Assembly: GCA_018889975.1 (NCBI GenBank) | Contig: CP076546.1 | Span: 3,906,001-3,970,000, forward strand | From: Bacillus sp. NP157 | Lineage (GTDB): Bacteria > Pseudomonadota > Gammaproteobacteria > Xanthomonadales > Rhodanobacteraceae | Direction: 5' to 3' | Length of the DNA stretch: 64,000 nt | In this document: piece by piece, positions 26,064 through 35,406 of the stretch | How positions within the stretch are numbered: position 1 is the first letter of the stretch | Layout of the letters: every line of letters starts with the position of its first letter | The notes under the pieces: generated by a model | Seen by the model: the letters and a program-made list of their open reading frames with translations, nothing else | Database searches by the model: none | What the model was told of the DNA's origin: nothing | Program-made: the position numbers and the translations under genes

Positions 26064-27515
26064 ATGCGTCTGCACACCTTCGTGGCGGCCATCGGTGCCG
26101 CCTTCGTCCTTTCCGGCTGTGTCACCAGCCGCGGACTGGATCCGCAGGGCCACCTGACCGACCCGGCCACCCTCCACGCCGACAAGAGCCTGGCCAAGGG
26201 CGACGGCGCCACGGCGACGTGGCCGGCTGCCGACTGGTGGACGGGCCTGGGCGATGCCCGCCTGTCCGCGCTGATCGAAGAAGCCCTGAAGGACAACCCG
26301 AACCTGGCCGCCGCCGATGCACGCGTGCGCCAGGCCCAGGCCCAGGCCGGATCGGCCGACGCCAACCGTGCCCCGACCTTCAACGTCGGCGCCGGCGCGG
26401 CCGGCGCGCACCTGCCCGAAGGGCTGGTCGGCAATGAGCTCGGCCACTTCAGCTGGACCAAGTACGGTTACGGTAGCTTCAACTGGGACCTCGACCTGTG
26501 GGGCGGCAAGCGCGCCGAGTTCGAGGCCGCGGTGGGTTCGCAGCGTGCCGCCGAAGTCGACGCCCGCGCCGCGCGCATCGAGATCTCGACCAACGTCGCC
26601 CGCGCCTACGTGCAGCTCGGCTACGCGTTCGACCAGATGGACGTGGCCAAGGCGGAACTGGAGCGCAGCCGCAGCTCGCGCGACCTGACCCGCCAGCGCG
26701 TCGCCGCCGGCGTGGACAACCAGATCCAGGTCAAGCAGTCGGACAGCGAAGTCGCCTCCGCCGAACGCGAGATGGCTGTTGCGCAGCGTGCGATCGATTC
26801 CGCGCGCACCTCGCTCAGCATGCTGCTAGGCAAGGGCCCGGACCGCGGCCTCGACATCGATCGCCCGACGACCATGCAGCCGTCGACGGTGGCCGTGCCG
26901 GCCAACGTGCCGGCCGACATCCTCGGCCACCGCGCCGACCTGGTCGCTGCGCGCTGGCGCGTCGAAGCCGCCTCGAAGGACATCGATTCGGCGAAGACGA
27001 AGTTCCTGCCCAACGTCACGCTCGGCATCCTCGCCGCGCAGGCGGCCGGCGGTTCGGACAACCTGTTCTCCTCGGCCGCACGCTTCTGGCAGGTGCTGCC
27101 GGCCGTCAGCCTGCCGATCTTCGACGGTGGCCGCCTGCGCGCGAACCTCGCCGGCAAGGATGCGCAGTACGACCTCGCCGTGGCGCAGTACAACCAGACC
27201 CTGGTCGGTGCCGTGAACGAAGTGGCCGACGACCTGGCTGGCCTGGATGCGCTTAACGCGCAGCTGCAGGCCCAGCAGCGCGCACACGATGCCGCGCAGC
27301 AGGCGTATGACCTTTCGCAGCAGCGCTACAAGGCCGGCGTCGGCAGCTACCTCGATTCGCTCGTGGTGCGCCAGCAACTGCTCGAGGCCGAACAGCGACT
27401 GGTGTCGCTGCGTGCCGAGCAGGTCGACACCTCGGTCCAGCTCATCCAGGCGCTCGGCGGCGGTTTCCGCCCCGAAGCCGGCGACCAGCCCGTCGCCGAC
27501 GCCGCCACCCATTAA
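26064..27515 (+). CDS. Outer membrane efflux lipoprotein, NodT/OprM family
   Basis: 483 residues with a lipoprotein signal ending LSGC (lipidated Cys19). It has the duplicated OEP domains of TolC-like channels: PAADWWTGLGDARLSALIEEALKDNPNLAAADARVRQAQAQ, YGSFNWDLDLWGG, ARAYVQLGY, and the second repeat LPAVSLPIFDGGRLRANL... RYKAGVGSYLDSLVVRQQLLEAEQ. It is the outer membrane exit duct for the EmrAB-like pump encoded next, 18 bp after the repressor gene. Confidence 0.95.
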   Translation: MRLHTFVAAIGAAFVLSGCVTSRGLDPQGHLTDPATLHADKSLAKGDGATATWPAADWWTGLGDARLSALIEEALKDNPNLAAADARVRQAQAQAGSADANRAPTFNVGAGAAGAHLPEGLVGNELGHFSWTKYGYGSFNWDLDLWGGKRAEFEAAVGSQRAAEVDARAARIEISTNVARAYVQLGYAFDQMDVAKAELERSRSSRDLTRQRVAAGVDNQIQVKQSDSEVASAEREMAVAQRAIDSARTSLSMLLGKGPDRGLDIDRPTTMQPSTVAVPANVPADILGHRADLVAARWRVEAASKDIDSAKTKFLPNVTLGILAAQAAGGSDNLFSSAARFWQVLPAVSLPIFDGGRLRANLAGKDAQYDLAVAQYNQTLVGAVNEVADDLAGLDALNAQLQAQQRAHDAAQQAYDLSQQRYKAGVGSYLDSLVVRQQLLEAEQRLVSLRAEQVDTSVQLIQALGGGFRPEAGDQPVADAATH

Positions 27516-27542
27516 GCACACACACCTCATTTCCGAAGGCAC

Positions 27543-28763
27543 ATGACGATGTCCCAAGACACCCTTGCCCCCACCGGCACGACCGTGGCGCCGCCGCCGA
27601 AAAGCCGCCGCGGCCTGTTCCTCAAGCTTCTCGTCCTGATCATCATCCTCGCCGCGATCGGCTGGACGGTGTGGTACTTCGTGGACGGCCGCTGGTACGA
27701 AGACACCGACGACGCCTACGTCAACGGCAACGTCGTGCAGATCACCCCGCAGATCGCCGGCACCGTGACCTCGATCGGCGCCGACGACGGCGACCTCGTC
27801 CACCAGGGCGACGTGCTGGTGAAGCTCGACCCGAGCGATGCCGAGGTGAACCTGGAAAGCGCCCGCGCCAACCTCGCCAACACCGTGCGTCGCGTGCGTG
27901 GCCTGTACAACAACGTGACCTCGGCCCAGGCCGATGTCTCGGTGCGCCAGACCGCCGTCGATCGTGCCCGCCAGGACTACAACCGCCGTCGCGACCTCGC
28001 CAAGAGCGGTGCGATCTCCGCGGAAGAACTGTCCCACGCACAGGACACGCTGACCTCGGCCGAAAGCAGCCTCGCTTCGGCGAAGCAGTCGTACAGCAGC
28101 AGCAAGGTGCTGGTCGACGACACCGTGGTCGCGTCGCATCCCGACGTGCGTGCCGCAGCCGCCAAGCTGCGCTCGGCTTACCTCGACTTCGTTCGCTCGA
28201 CGATGGTCGCGCCGGTCGACGGTTACGTCGCCAAGCGCACCGTCCAGGTCGGCCAGCGCGTGCAGCCGGGTGCCGCCCTGATGGCCGTCGTGCCGCTCCA
28301 CGAGGTGTGGATCGACGCCAACTTCAAGGAAACCCAGCTGACCCACATGCGCATCGGCCAGCCGGTCGACGTCACCGCCGACGTGTACGGCAACGACACC
28401 GTCTACAAGGCGAAGGTGCGCAGCCTGGGCGTCGGCAGCGGCAGCGCGTTCTCGATCCTGCCGGCGCAGAACGCCACCGGTAACTGGATCAAGATCGTCC
28501 AGCGCGTGCCGGTCCGCGTGGTCTTCACCGAGCCGAAGCAGCTCGAAGACAAGCCGCTGCGCCTGGGCCTGTCGACCAAGGTCACGGTCTCGCTGCACGA
28601 CCAGAGCGGTGCGCTGCTGGCGAAGCAGGCGCCGACCAAGCCCGAGTTCTCGACCACCGTGTACGACAAGCAGCTTGCCGACGCTGACAAGGACATCACC
28701 CGCGTGATCCATGAAAACGCGTCGGCCGGCGACGGCGCCGAGCAGCAGCAGGCTCCGAAGTAA
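27543..28763 (+). CDS. emrA: EmrA-type membrane fusion protein (HlyD family)
   Basis: 406 residues: a cytoplasmic Pro-rich start, one membrane helix (about residues 22-45), then a biotinyl-lipoyl half-motif (DDAYVNGNVVQITPQIAGTVTSIGADDGDLVHQGDVLVKLDPSDAEV). A coiled-coil hairpin follows (about 100-210), then a barrel region (TMVAPVDGYVAKRTVQVGQRVQPGAALMAVVPLHEVWIDANFKETQL). It links the inner membrane pump to the outer membrane duct. An alternative Met lies two codons in. It is 27 bp after the channel gene. Confidence 0.93.
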   Translation: MTMSQDTLAPTGTTVAPPPKSRRGLFLKLLVLIIILAAIGWTVWYFVDGRWYEDTDDAYVNGNVVQITPQIAGTVTSIGADDGDLVHQGDVLVKLDPSDAEVNLESARANLANTVRRVRGLYNNVTSAQADVSVRQTAVDRARQDYNRRRDLAKSGAISAEELSHAQDTLTSAESSLASAKQSYSSSKVLVDDTVVASHPDVRAAAAKLRSAYLDFVRSTMVAPVDGYVAKRTVQVGQRVQPGAALMAVVPLHEVWIDANFKETQLTHMRIGQPVDVTADVYGNDTVYKAKVRSLGVGSGSAFSILPAQNATGNWIKIVQRVPVRVVFTEPKQLEDKPLRLGLSTKVTVSLHDQSGALLAKQAPTKPEFSTTVYDKQLADADKDITRVIHENASAGDGAEQQQAPK

Positions 28764-28845
28764 GGGACCGGCCCGCGGGTGCGTCGACGACGTCGACGCA
28801 CCCGCGCCTCCCTCGCGGCTCCTCATCTAACGACCAGGCTTATCC

Positions 28846-30372
28846 ATGAGCACCGAATTTCGACCGCCAAACCTGGCGCTGTCCACGGTCGGGTTATCGC
28901 TCGCGACCTTCATGCAGGTGCTGGACACCACGATCGCGAACGTGTCGCTGCCGACCATCGCGGGCAACCTTGGTGTCAGTTCCAACCAGAGCACCTGGGT
29001 GATCACCTCGTTCGCGGTGAGCAACGCCATCGCGTTGCCGCTCACCGGCTTCCTCACCCGTCGCTTCGGTGAAACCAAGCTGTTCGTGTGGGCGACGCTG
29101 TTGTTCTCGCTTGCCTCGTTCCTGTGTGGCATCGCGCAGAGCATGAGCATGCTGATCCTGTTCCGCGCCATCCAGGGGGCGGTGGCAGGCCCGATGTACC
29201 CGATCACCCAGTCGCTGCTGATCTCGATCTATCCACCAGCGAAACGCGGCATGGCGCTGGCCTTGCTGGCGATGGTGACCGTGGTCGCGCCCATCGCGGG
29301 CCCGATCCTCGGTGGCTGGATCACGGACAACTACACCTGGCCGTGGATCTTCTTCATCAACGTGCCGATCGGCATCTTCGCCAGCTTCGTCGTGGCGAAC
29401 CAGATGAAGGGCCGTCCGGAAGTCACCGAGAAACCGAAGGTCGACTACGTGGGCCTGATCACGCTGATCATCGGCGTGGGCGCCTTGCAGGTGGTGCTCG
29501 ACAAGGGCAACGACGAAGACTGGTTCTCGTCGCCGTTCATCGTGGTCACCGCGATCATCGCCGCCATCGGCCTCGCCGTGTTCCTGATCTGGGAACTCAC
29601 GGACAAGGACCCGATCGTGAACCTGAAGCTATTCCGGCATCGGAACTTCGCGATGGGCACGTTGTGCCTGGTGCTGGCGTACGCGGCGTTCTTCGCGATC
29701 GGCCTGCTGGTGCCGCAGTGGTTGCAACGCAATGTCGGTTACACCTCGACATGGGCGGGCCTGGCCGCGGCGCCGCTGGGCATCATCCCGGTGATCCTCA
29801 CCCCGTTCGTCGGCCGGTATGCGCACAAGTTCGACCTGCGCGTGCTCGCCTCGGGTGCCTTCATCGTGATGGGCGCAACCTGCTTCATGCGCTCGGACTT
29901 CTATCTCGACATCGACTTCTACAGTGTCGCGATGGTCCAGCTTATCCAGGGCCTGGGCGTGGCGTTGTTCTTCATGCCGGTGCTGTCGATCCTGCTTTCC
30001 GACCTGCAGCCGCGCGAGATCGCGGCGGGCTCGGGCCTGGCGACGTTCCTGCGTACGCTGGGCGGCAGCTTCGCCGCGTCGCTCACCACGTTCCTGTGGG
30101 ACCACCGCGCCATCGTCCACCATGAGCGGCTGGCCGAGAACTTCACCCCGTTCAACCCGAACACCCAGCAGGCACTGACCCAGATCGGCCACGGTGATCC
30201 GCAATACGCCACGTCGTCGGTCAACGCGATGATCACCAACCAGGCGTACCAGATCTCGTTCAACGAGGTGTTCTACATGCTCGGGTTCATCTTCGTCGGG
30301 CTGATCTTCATCGTCTGGCTAGCCAAGCCGCCGTTCGCCGCCAAGGCCGGCCCCGCCGCCTCAGGCCACTAG
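28846..30372 (+). CDS. emrB: EmrB-type drug exporter (MFS, DHA2 family)
   Basis: 508 residues and 14 predicted helices. DHA2 motifs are visible: FMQVLDTTIANVSLPTIAGNLGVSSNQSTWVITSFAVSNAIALPLTGFLTRRFGETKLF, and motif C-like AMVTVVAPIAGPILGGWITDNYTWPWIFFINVPIG. It is the proton-driven pump of the tripartite system with the preceding adaptor and duct. A REP begins at the last base of its TAG stop codon. Confidence 0.95.
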   Translation: MSTEFRPPNLALSTVGLSLATFMQVLDTTIANVSLPTIAGNLGVSSNQSTWVITSFAVSNAIALPLTGFLTRRFGETKLFVWATLLFSLASFLCGIAQSMSMLILFRAIQGAVAGPMYPITQSLLISIYPPAKRGMALALLAMVTVVAPIAGPILGGWITDNYTWPWIFFINVPIGIFASFVVANQMKGRPEVTEKPKVDYVGLITLIIGVGALQVVLDKGNDEDWFSSPFIVVTAIIAAIGLAVFLIWELTDKDPIVNLKLFRHRNFAMGTLCLVLAYAAFFAIGLLVPQWLQRNVGYTSTWAGLAAAPLGIIPVILTPFVGRYAHKFDLRVLASGAFIVMGATCFMRSDFYLDIDFYSVAMVQLIQGLGVALFFMPVLSILLSDLQPREIAAGSGLATFLRTLGGSFAASLTTFLWDHRAIVHHERLAENFTPFNPNTQQALTQIGHGDPQYATSSVNAMITNQAYQISFNEVFYMLGFIFVGLIFIVWLAKPPFAAKAGPAASGH

Positions 30373-30395
30373 TGTAGGAGCGCGCCTGCGCGCGA
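30372..30395 (+). repeat. REP sequence at the end of emrB
   Basis: GTGTAGGAGCGCGCC plus hairpin, beginning at the final G of the emrB stop codon and in sense to it. Confidence 0.85.
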
Positions 30396-30503
30396 TTCCC
30401 GGGTGCGATAACTCCGCGGGTGCGATAACCCCGCGGGTGCGATGAATCCCCCGGGGTGTGGCGAACCCCCCGGGGTGTGGCGAACCCCCCGGGGTGCGAC
30501 GTA
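30395..30503. repeat. Degenerate tandem repeat array (about six units of 17-19 bp)
   Basis: Units of the type CGCGGGTGCGATAAC (three, first part) and CCCCCGGGGTGTGGCGAAC (three, second part) follow each other directly between emrB and pagL. The two identical 19-bp units in the middle show recent duplication. Each unit has a CCGCGG or CCCCGGGG palindrome. There is no coding or known function. Confidence 0.7.
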
Positions 30504-30504
30504 A

Positions 30505-30560
30505 AACGAAAGAGGCGTTGAACAACATCGTCCCGGATGTCGTTCAACGCCTCTTTCGTT
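30505..30560. other. Long near-perfect hairpin between emrB and pagL
   Basis: Two 25-nt arms (30505-30529 and 30536-30560; outer part AACGAAAGAGGCGTTGAAC) pair at 24 of 25 positions around a 6-nt loop. It lies between convergent genes and so could stop transcription in both directions, but neither side has a T-run. The rest of the 347-bp gap (30373-30719) holds only the tandem array, two REPs and about 85 bp of unique sequence. Confidence 0.75.
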
Positions 30561-30645
30561 ATGGGGCATGGGTTTTTCAGGTCATGCCTTTTTCCAGGCC
30601 ATGGATTTCGCGTCTGCAGGATTTCGGGTCTGCGGATTTGCCCGT

Positions 30646-30668
30646 TCGCGCGCAGGCGCGCTCCTACA
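30646..30668 (-). repeat. REP sequence, sense to pagL
   Basis: Reverse-strand copy of the GTAGGAGCGCGCC repeat 51 bp beyond the pagL stop. It forms an inverted pair with the copy at 30372-30395. Confidence 0.85.
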
Positions 30669-30719
30669 GAGGCGGCGCCGCGGGGTTAGATACGAACAGG
30701 GCAGCGCCTGCGCCGGGGG

Positions 30720-31253
30720 TCAGATATCGAAGCCGATGCCGACCAGGGCCATGGTCTCGCCGCGGTTGGGTTCCTTGAAGCTGCCGTTGGAGATGTGGCG
30801 GACCTGGAAGCTCAGGTACTTCCACTGCCAGCCCAGGGTGCTGACGAACTCGTAGCCCGAGCTCAGCGCCTGGGTGCGGCCACCGGCGGTGCCGGCCACC
30901 TGGAAGCTGAAGAAGAACGGGTGGTACCAGTCGCCGTCCGTGCCGTAGTGCAGGCGCGCACCGGCGGCGCCGACCCACACGTTATTGGTCACGCCCGGAT
31001 GGGAGTCGGCATAGCGGCCGATGTCGCGTCCCTTGATGTAGCCGATCGAGACGTCGGGCGACCAGGTGAACCGGCTGGCACCGATCGGGTAGGCGTTGAA
31101 CACCGATTCGATGAAGAACGCATTCGTGGCGTGCGAATCCATGTAGCTGCGGCCACCCTGAAGCTCGATATGGGTGTCGGCGGCGGCGGGAAAGGCGGCG
31201 GCGGAAAGCGAGAGGGCGGCGAGAAGGCTGAGTGCGACGCGGGACGAGCGCAT
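30720..31253 (-). CDS. pagL: Lipid A 3-O-deacylase, PagL family
   Basis: 177 residues with a signal peptide (MRSSRVALSLLAALSLSAAAFPAAA). An eight-stranded barrel follows, with the PagL active site in VRHISNGSFKEPNRGE (His153 and Ser155, with Glu/Asn nearby). The protein ends VGIGFDI. PagL sits in the outer membrane and removes the 3-linked acyl chain of lipid A, which lowers immune recognition and alters permeability. It is monocistronic and convergent with the drug-efflux operon. Confidence 0.93.
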   Translation of the reverse strand: MRSSRVALSLLAALSLSAAAFPAAADTHIELQGGRSYMDSHATNAFFIESVFNAYPIGASRFTWSPDVSIGYIKGRDIGRYADSHPGVTNNVWVGAAGARLHYGTDGDWYHPFFFSFQVAGTAGGRTQALSSGYEFVSTLGWQWKYLSFQVRHISNGSFKEPNRGETMALVGIGFDI

Positions 31254-31507
31254 GTGGAGACTGGTCCTTATGGTGGGACGTTTGTGTGTGGCGCGATTTG
31301 TGAACTGAATCGTTCGGTAAATAGTGTTCAGCCAGCGTGAAAAAAGGGGGTAGGCACAGAATATTTCTGCCGGGAAAGTGCAGGATTGGCTACGCGTGCT
31401 TCACGGGCATCTCAAGAGCCAGCCTTTCTGGCCGATACAGTGCATGGGTTTGCCACGGCGCATGCCCTCACATGGCATGCGAGGCGACAGCAAAGGTGAC
31501 AGGGGCG

Positions 31508-34453
31508 ATGGACAAGGGGGCCACCAAGCTGCGCGCGCGTCGCATCCGCGTGGCGCTCTGGCTGGCTGCCGCCGCGCTCTCCGTCGGCGTCGTCGCCATC
31601 GTGGCGCACCTGCAGTTCGACGCCTACCGGCGCATGCTCGGCAGCAGCCAGCGCCAGGCAACCGGCGCCGCCTCCGGCCTGATCCGGATGCTCGACCAGA
31701 ACATCAACGCCAGCCTCGGCCCCTTGCTGGCCCTGCGCAATGGCGTCACCAGCGCCGACCCGGGTCCATTGACCACGGCGCTCGAAGAAGTCCACGCGCG
31801 GCATCCGGAACTTGCGAATTTCGTCGCGATGGACCCGGCCGGCGAGGTGATCGCGTCCACCCGGCCTCCGCAGCGCGACGGCTGGCGCGGCGTGCGTGAC
31901 GCGCCCCGCCTCAACGCGCTGGGCGCCAGCGTCCGGGTCAGCGTGGCGGATGCGCGGGACGGCCTGGGCCCGACCATCCGTGTCGTGGTCGATTCGCGTG
32001 TCGCCAACCCGGCCAGCTTCGGCACGCGAATCGGCAGCGCCGGCGCCACCGACGCGCTGCGCCACTCGATGCTCAGCCAGACGGCCGTGATCGGCATGTT
32101 CTCGTCGACAGGCCAGCTGTTCGCGACCAACCGCGCCGGCGTCAGCCAGCGTTGGGCGCCACCCGCCGCGGGCGCGGGCGCCACGGGCACCTACGAAGAC
32201 GGCGACTATATGTACGCGTGGGCCGCCTCGTCGAACTATCCGCTGTTCGTCCGCGTCGGCGTCGACCGCAGTGCGATCCGCGACGACTGGCTGCGCCAGG
32301 CCCAGGCCACCGTGCTGGCCACTCTGGTGCTGCTGTTGATCCTCAACGGCCTGGCCGCGTGGCTCGGCCGCGCCTACCAGCGCCAGGGCACCCTGCTCGA
32401 AGCGCTGACGCGCAGTGCCCGGCACCTGGGCGACGTCCAGCGCAGCGGGCACATCGGCCTGTGGGAAGCCGACATGCGCTCGCGCAGCATCCTGTGGTCT
32501 GGGCACGTGCACGAGATCACCGGCCTGCCCGCCGAACGTACCGACGTCAGCCTCGGCACCTATTACCGGCTGGTCCATCGCGACGACCAGGCCGCGCTGA
32601 CGGCGTGGCTCGAACGCTTCACCCACGGCGACGGCCCATACGAGATCGAACACCGGCTGTGCCGTCCCGATCGCCAGGAAGTGCGGGTAAACCTGCGCGC
32701 CGCACGGATCACCAACGAGGAAGGCGCGACGATCCTCGCCGGCACGATCAGCGAAATCACCGCGCTGCATGAAACCCGCCAGCGCCTGCGCGAGTCCGAT
32801 CGCGACCTGGCCGCCAGCGAGGCGGCCCTGCGCAAGCTGCTGTCGCGCCTGCCGCTGCCCTTGCTGGTGGTCCGCGACGATCGCATCGATTACGCCAACC
32901 CGCTGGCCGAGGAACGCCTCGGCATGCCGGGCGAGGTGCTGAACGGGCGCGATGCCTCCGAGCTGATGGACAGCGACGCGCTGGCGGCGATCCGCACTGG
33001 CACCACCGAGGGCGCCGGTGTCACCGCATGGCTCGAGCCGATGCGCGGCATGCCGTTCGAAGCCGAGCTGGCGCTGTCCGATTACAAGGACTCACGCGGC
33101 CGCGGCACGCTGGTCATCGTCCGCGACGTGACCGAGCAGCGCCTCTACGAGGAACGCCTCAACCACCAGGCGACCCACGACGAGCTGACCGGCCTGCCGA
33201 ACCGCCGCGCCCTGCGCGAGCAGCTGGATGCGCTGGTGCGCAACTGCGTGCGCGATCGCTCGGGCCTGATGGTGCTGTTCATCGACCTCGACCACTTCAA
33301 GTTCATCAACGATGCGCTCGGCCACGCACTGGGCGACCAGGTCCTGCACGACATCGCGATCAAGCTGGGCGACGTGCTCGACGGTGCGGGCCAGGTCGGC
33401 CGCTTCGGTGGCGATGAATTCCTGGCGATGCTGCCGTTCGACGGTCCGCCGGCGAAGGCGCTCGACGTGTTGCCGCGGATCCAGCGCGCCATCGAAGAGC
33501 CGCTGGAAGTCAGCGGCACGCTGCAGCGGCTGAAGTGCAGCATCGGCGTCGCCTTCGCCACGCGCGATGGCCTGGATGCCGACACGTTGATCCGCAACGC
33601 CGACACCGCGATGTACGACGCGAAGCGTTCCGGCCGCCACACGTGGAAGTGCTACTCGGCCGACATGCATACGACGGCGATGGCGCGGCTGACCGTGATC
33701 ACCCGGCTGTCGCCGGCGAGCCTCGACCAGGAACTGTCGCTGGCGTGGCAGACCCAGCACGATGGCGTCACCGGCCGCCCGATCGGCGTCGAAGCGCTGC
33801 TGCGCTGGCCACTCGCGCCGGGTGACCTGGCTTACCCCGACCGGCTGATCCCGCTGCTGGAGGAAACCGGCGCCATCGTGCCGATCGGCCAGTGGGTGCT
33901 GCGCGAAGCGTGCCGCCAGCAACGCCGCGTGGTCGACCTGCTCGGCCCGGGCTGCCGCGTGGCGGTGAACATCTCGGCGCAGCAGCTGGCCCACTCCGAC
34001 CTGGTCGCCGAAGTACGCCAGGCCCTGCGCGAAACCGGTGCCAGCGCATCGGCGCTGGAACTGGAGCTCACCGAAAGCGCGTTCATGAAGGAACCCGAGC
34101 GCGCCATCCGCACGCTGCACGAGCTGCGCGCGATGGGCGTCAGCATCGCGCTGGACGACTTCGGCACGGGCTACTCGAACCTCACCTACCTGTCGCGCCT
34201 GCCGCTGGACAAGATCAAGATCGACCGCCACTTCACCAGCGCCTTGCTGGAAGACGCGGTGGATGCCTCGATCTGTCGCTCGATCATCTTCCTCGCGCGC
34301 AGCCTCAACCTGCAGGTGGTGGCCGAGGGCGTCGAGACGCAAAGCCAGCGCGAATGGCTGGAAAAAGAGGGATGCACGGCGATGCAGGGCTTCCTGTTCG
34401 CGCGCCCGGTGCCGGTCGGCGAGCTGGGCCAGGCCCCCGCCACGGTCAGCTGA
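31508..34453 (+). CDS. Membrane-bound sensor with PAS, GGDEF and EAL domains
   Basis: 981 residues from ATG 31508, which has AGGGG close upstream; the frame is open further left without a better site. A periplasmic sensing loop lies between helix 1 (about residues 12-35) and helix 2 (about 265-290). Then come two PAS-like domains (about 315-540), GGDEF (GRFGGDEFLAML near residue 635, intact) and EAL (VEALLRW near 762, NISAQQL, ELTESAF, DDFGTGYSNLTYL, EGVETQ). Both catalytic sites look complete, so it could make or break cyclic di-GMP. The signal is unknown. Confidence 0.93.
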   Translation: MDKGATKLRARRIRVALWLAAAALSVGVVAIVAHLQFDAYRRMLGSSQRQATGAASGLIRMLDQNINASLGPLLALRNGVTSADPGPLTTALEEVHARHPELANFVAMDPAGEVIASTRPPQRDGWRGVRDAPRLNALGASVRVSVADARDGLGPTIRVVVDSRVANPASFGTRIGSAGATDALRHSMLSQTAVIGMFSSTGQLFATNRAGVSQRWAPPAAGAGATGTYEDGDYMYAWAASSNYPLFVRVGVDRSAIRDDWLRQAQATVLATLVLLLILNGLAAWLGRAYQRQGTLLEALTRSARHLGDVQRSGHIGLWEADMRSRSILWSGHVHEITGLPAERTDVSLGTYYRLVHRDDQAALTAWLERFTHGDGPYEIEHRLCRPDRQEVRVNLRAARITNEEGATILAGTISEITALHETRQRLRESDRDLAASEAALRKLLSRLPLPLLVVRDDRIDYANPLAEERLGMPGEVLNGRDASELMDSDALAAIRTGTTEGAGVTAWLEPMRGMPFEAELALSDYKDSRGRGTLVIVRDVTEQRLYEERLNHQATHDELTGLPNRRALREQLDALVRNCVRDRSGLMVLFIDLDHFKFINDALGHALGDQVLHDIAIKLGDVLDGAGQVGRFGGDEFLAMLPFDGPPAKALDVLPRIQRAIEEPLEVSGTLQRLKCSIGVAFATRDGLDADTLIRNADTAMYDAKRSGRHTWKCYSADMHTTAMARLTVITRLSPASLDQELSLAWQTQHDGVTGRPIGVEALLRWPLAPGDLAYPDRLIPLLEETGAIVPIGQWVLREACRQQRRVVDLLGPGCRVAVNISAQQLAHSDLVAEVRQALRETGASASALELELTESAFMKEPERAIRTLHELRAMGVSIALDDFGTGYSNLTYLSRLPLDKIKIDRHFTSALLEDAVDASICRSIIFLARSLNLQVVAEGVETQSQREWLEKEGCTAMQGFLFARPVPVGELGQAPATVS

Positions 34454-34561
34454 GCCAGCGTTCGTCCACGGCGCCAATCCGTTCGCCGCGCGGCGGTTTA
34501 TCCGCGCCCACGCGATGCCTACATTGGACGGTGTCCCCACACCCCTCCCCAGGCTTTCGCC

Positions 34562-35335
34562 ATGCAACGCGCACCCGCGATCTTCGTCTCCCACGGCGCC
34601 CCGACCTTCGCGCTGGAACCGGGCCTGCTCGGTAGCCGGCTGACGGCGCTGGGCGAGCAGCTTGCCGGCGCCACCGCGCTCGTCGTCGTCTCGCCGCACT
34701 GGCAGACCTGCGGCGTCCGCGTGGGCGGTGCCGCCCGTCCGTCAACGATCCACGACTTTGGTGGCTTCGCGCCGGAGCTCTACACGCTGTCCTACCCCGC
34801 GCCCGGCCTGCCGGCGCTGGCCGCGGAAACGGCCGCGCTGCTGATCGAGCACGGATTTTCGACGCTGGTCGACAGCGACCGCGGGCTCGACCACGGCGCG
34901 TGGGTGCCGCTGCGCTACCTGCGCCCCGAGGCCGATACCCCGGTGCTGCAGGTGTCGATGCCGCATAACCTCGATGTCGACTCGGCGCTGGCGTTGGGCA
35001 AGGCGCTGGCCCCGTTGCGCGAGCGCGGCGTGGCCGTGATCGGCTCGGGCAGCCTCACCCATAACCTGCGCGAAGCGCGGCCCAGCCGCGACACCGAGGA
35101 CTACGCCCAGGCCTTCGCGGCGTGGGCGCGCGGGGCGGTGCTCGCCGGCGACACGGCGACGCTGCGCGACTACCGCCGGCGTGCCCCGTCCGCCCTGCGC
35201 GCCCACCCCAGCGAGGAGCACTACCTGCCCCTGCTGGTGGCCGCGGGCGCGGCCGGCAACGACGCCGCGATGGCGATCGATGGCGGGGTGACCTACGGGG
35301 TGCTGTCGATGGACTGCTTCGCGTGGGGCCTATGA
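34562..35335 (+). CDS. DODA-type extradiol ring-cleavage dioxygenase (YgiD-like)
   Basis: 257 residues of the LigB superfamily: PAIFVSHGAPTFALE (metal His), VVVSPHWQT (His), STIHDFGGFAPELYTLSYPAPG, GLDHGAWVPLRYL (His), VIGSGSLTHNLRE (His). Such zinc or iron enzymes include plant and bacterial 4,5-DOPA dioxygenases; the bacterial substrate is usually unknown. It stands alone 108 bp after the GGDEF/EAL gene. Confidence 0.92.
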   Translation: MQRAPAIFVSHGAPTFALEPGLLGSRLTALGEQLAGATALVVVSPHWQTCGVRVGGAARPSTIHDFGGFAPELYTLSYPAPGLPALAAETAALLIEHGFSTLVDSDRGLDHGAWVPLRYLRPEADTPVLQVSMPHNLDVDSALALGKALAPLRERGVAVIGSGSLTHNLREARPSRDTEDYAQAFAAWARGAVLAGDTATLRDYRRRAPSALRAHPSEEHYLPLLVAAGAAGNDAAMAIDGGVTYGVLSMDCFAWGL

Positions 35336-35338
35336 ATT

Positions 35339-35387
35339 TACCCGGGCACTATTGACGGGTAATTTATTCCGGGTAATATTTGCCGGG
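35339..35387 (+). promoter_or_regulatory. Repeated CGGGTAAT motifs before the DUF2239 gene
   Basis: TACCCGG (35339-35345), CGGGTAAT (35356-35363), CCGGGTAAT (35369-35377) and GCCGGGT (about 35382-35388) lie within 50 AT-rich bases just upstream of the DUF2239 start. The first and third form an inverted pair. They are candidate sites for an unidentified repressor; a promoter probably overlaps them. Confidence 0.4.
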
Positions 35388-35406
35388 TGTTTCACGGAGA
35401 ACCCCC

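Noticed and set aside
30395-30503. Tandem units as a CRISPR array
   Set aside because: Units are only 17-19 bp, degenerate and contiguous, with no spacers and no cas genes nearby.
30505-30560. Hairpin called a rho-independent terminator
   Set aside because: There is no T-run on either side, so it is kept as an unexplained hairpin rather than a terminator.
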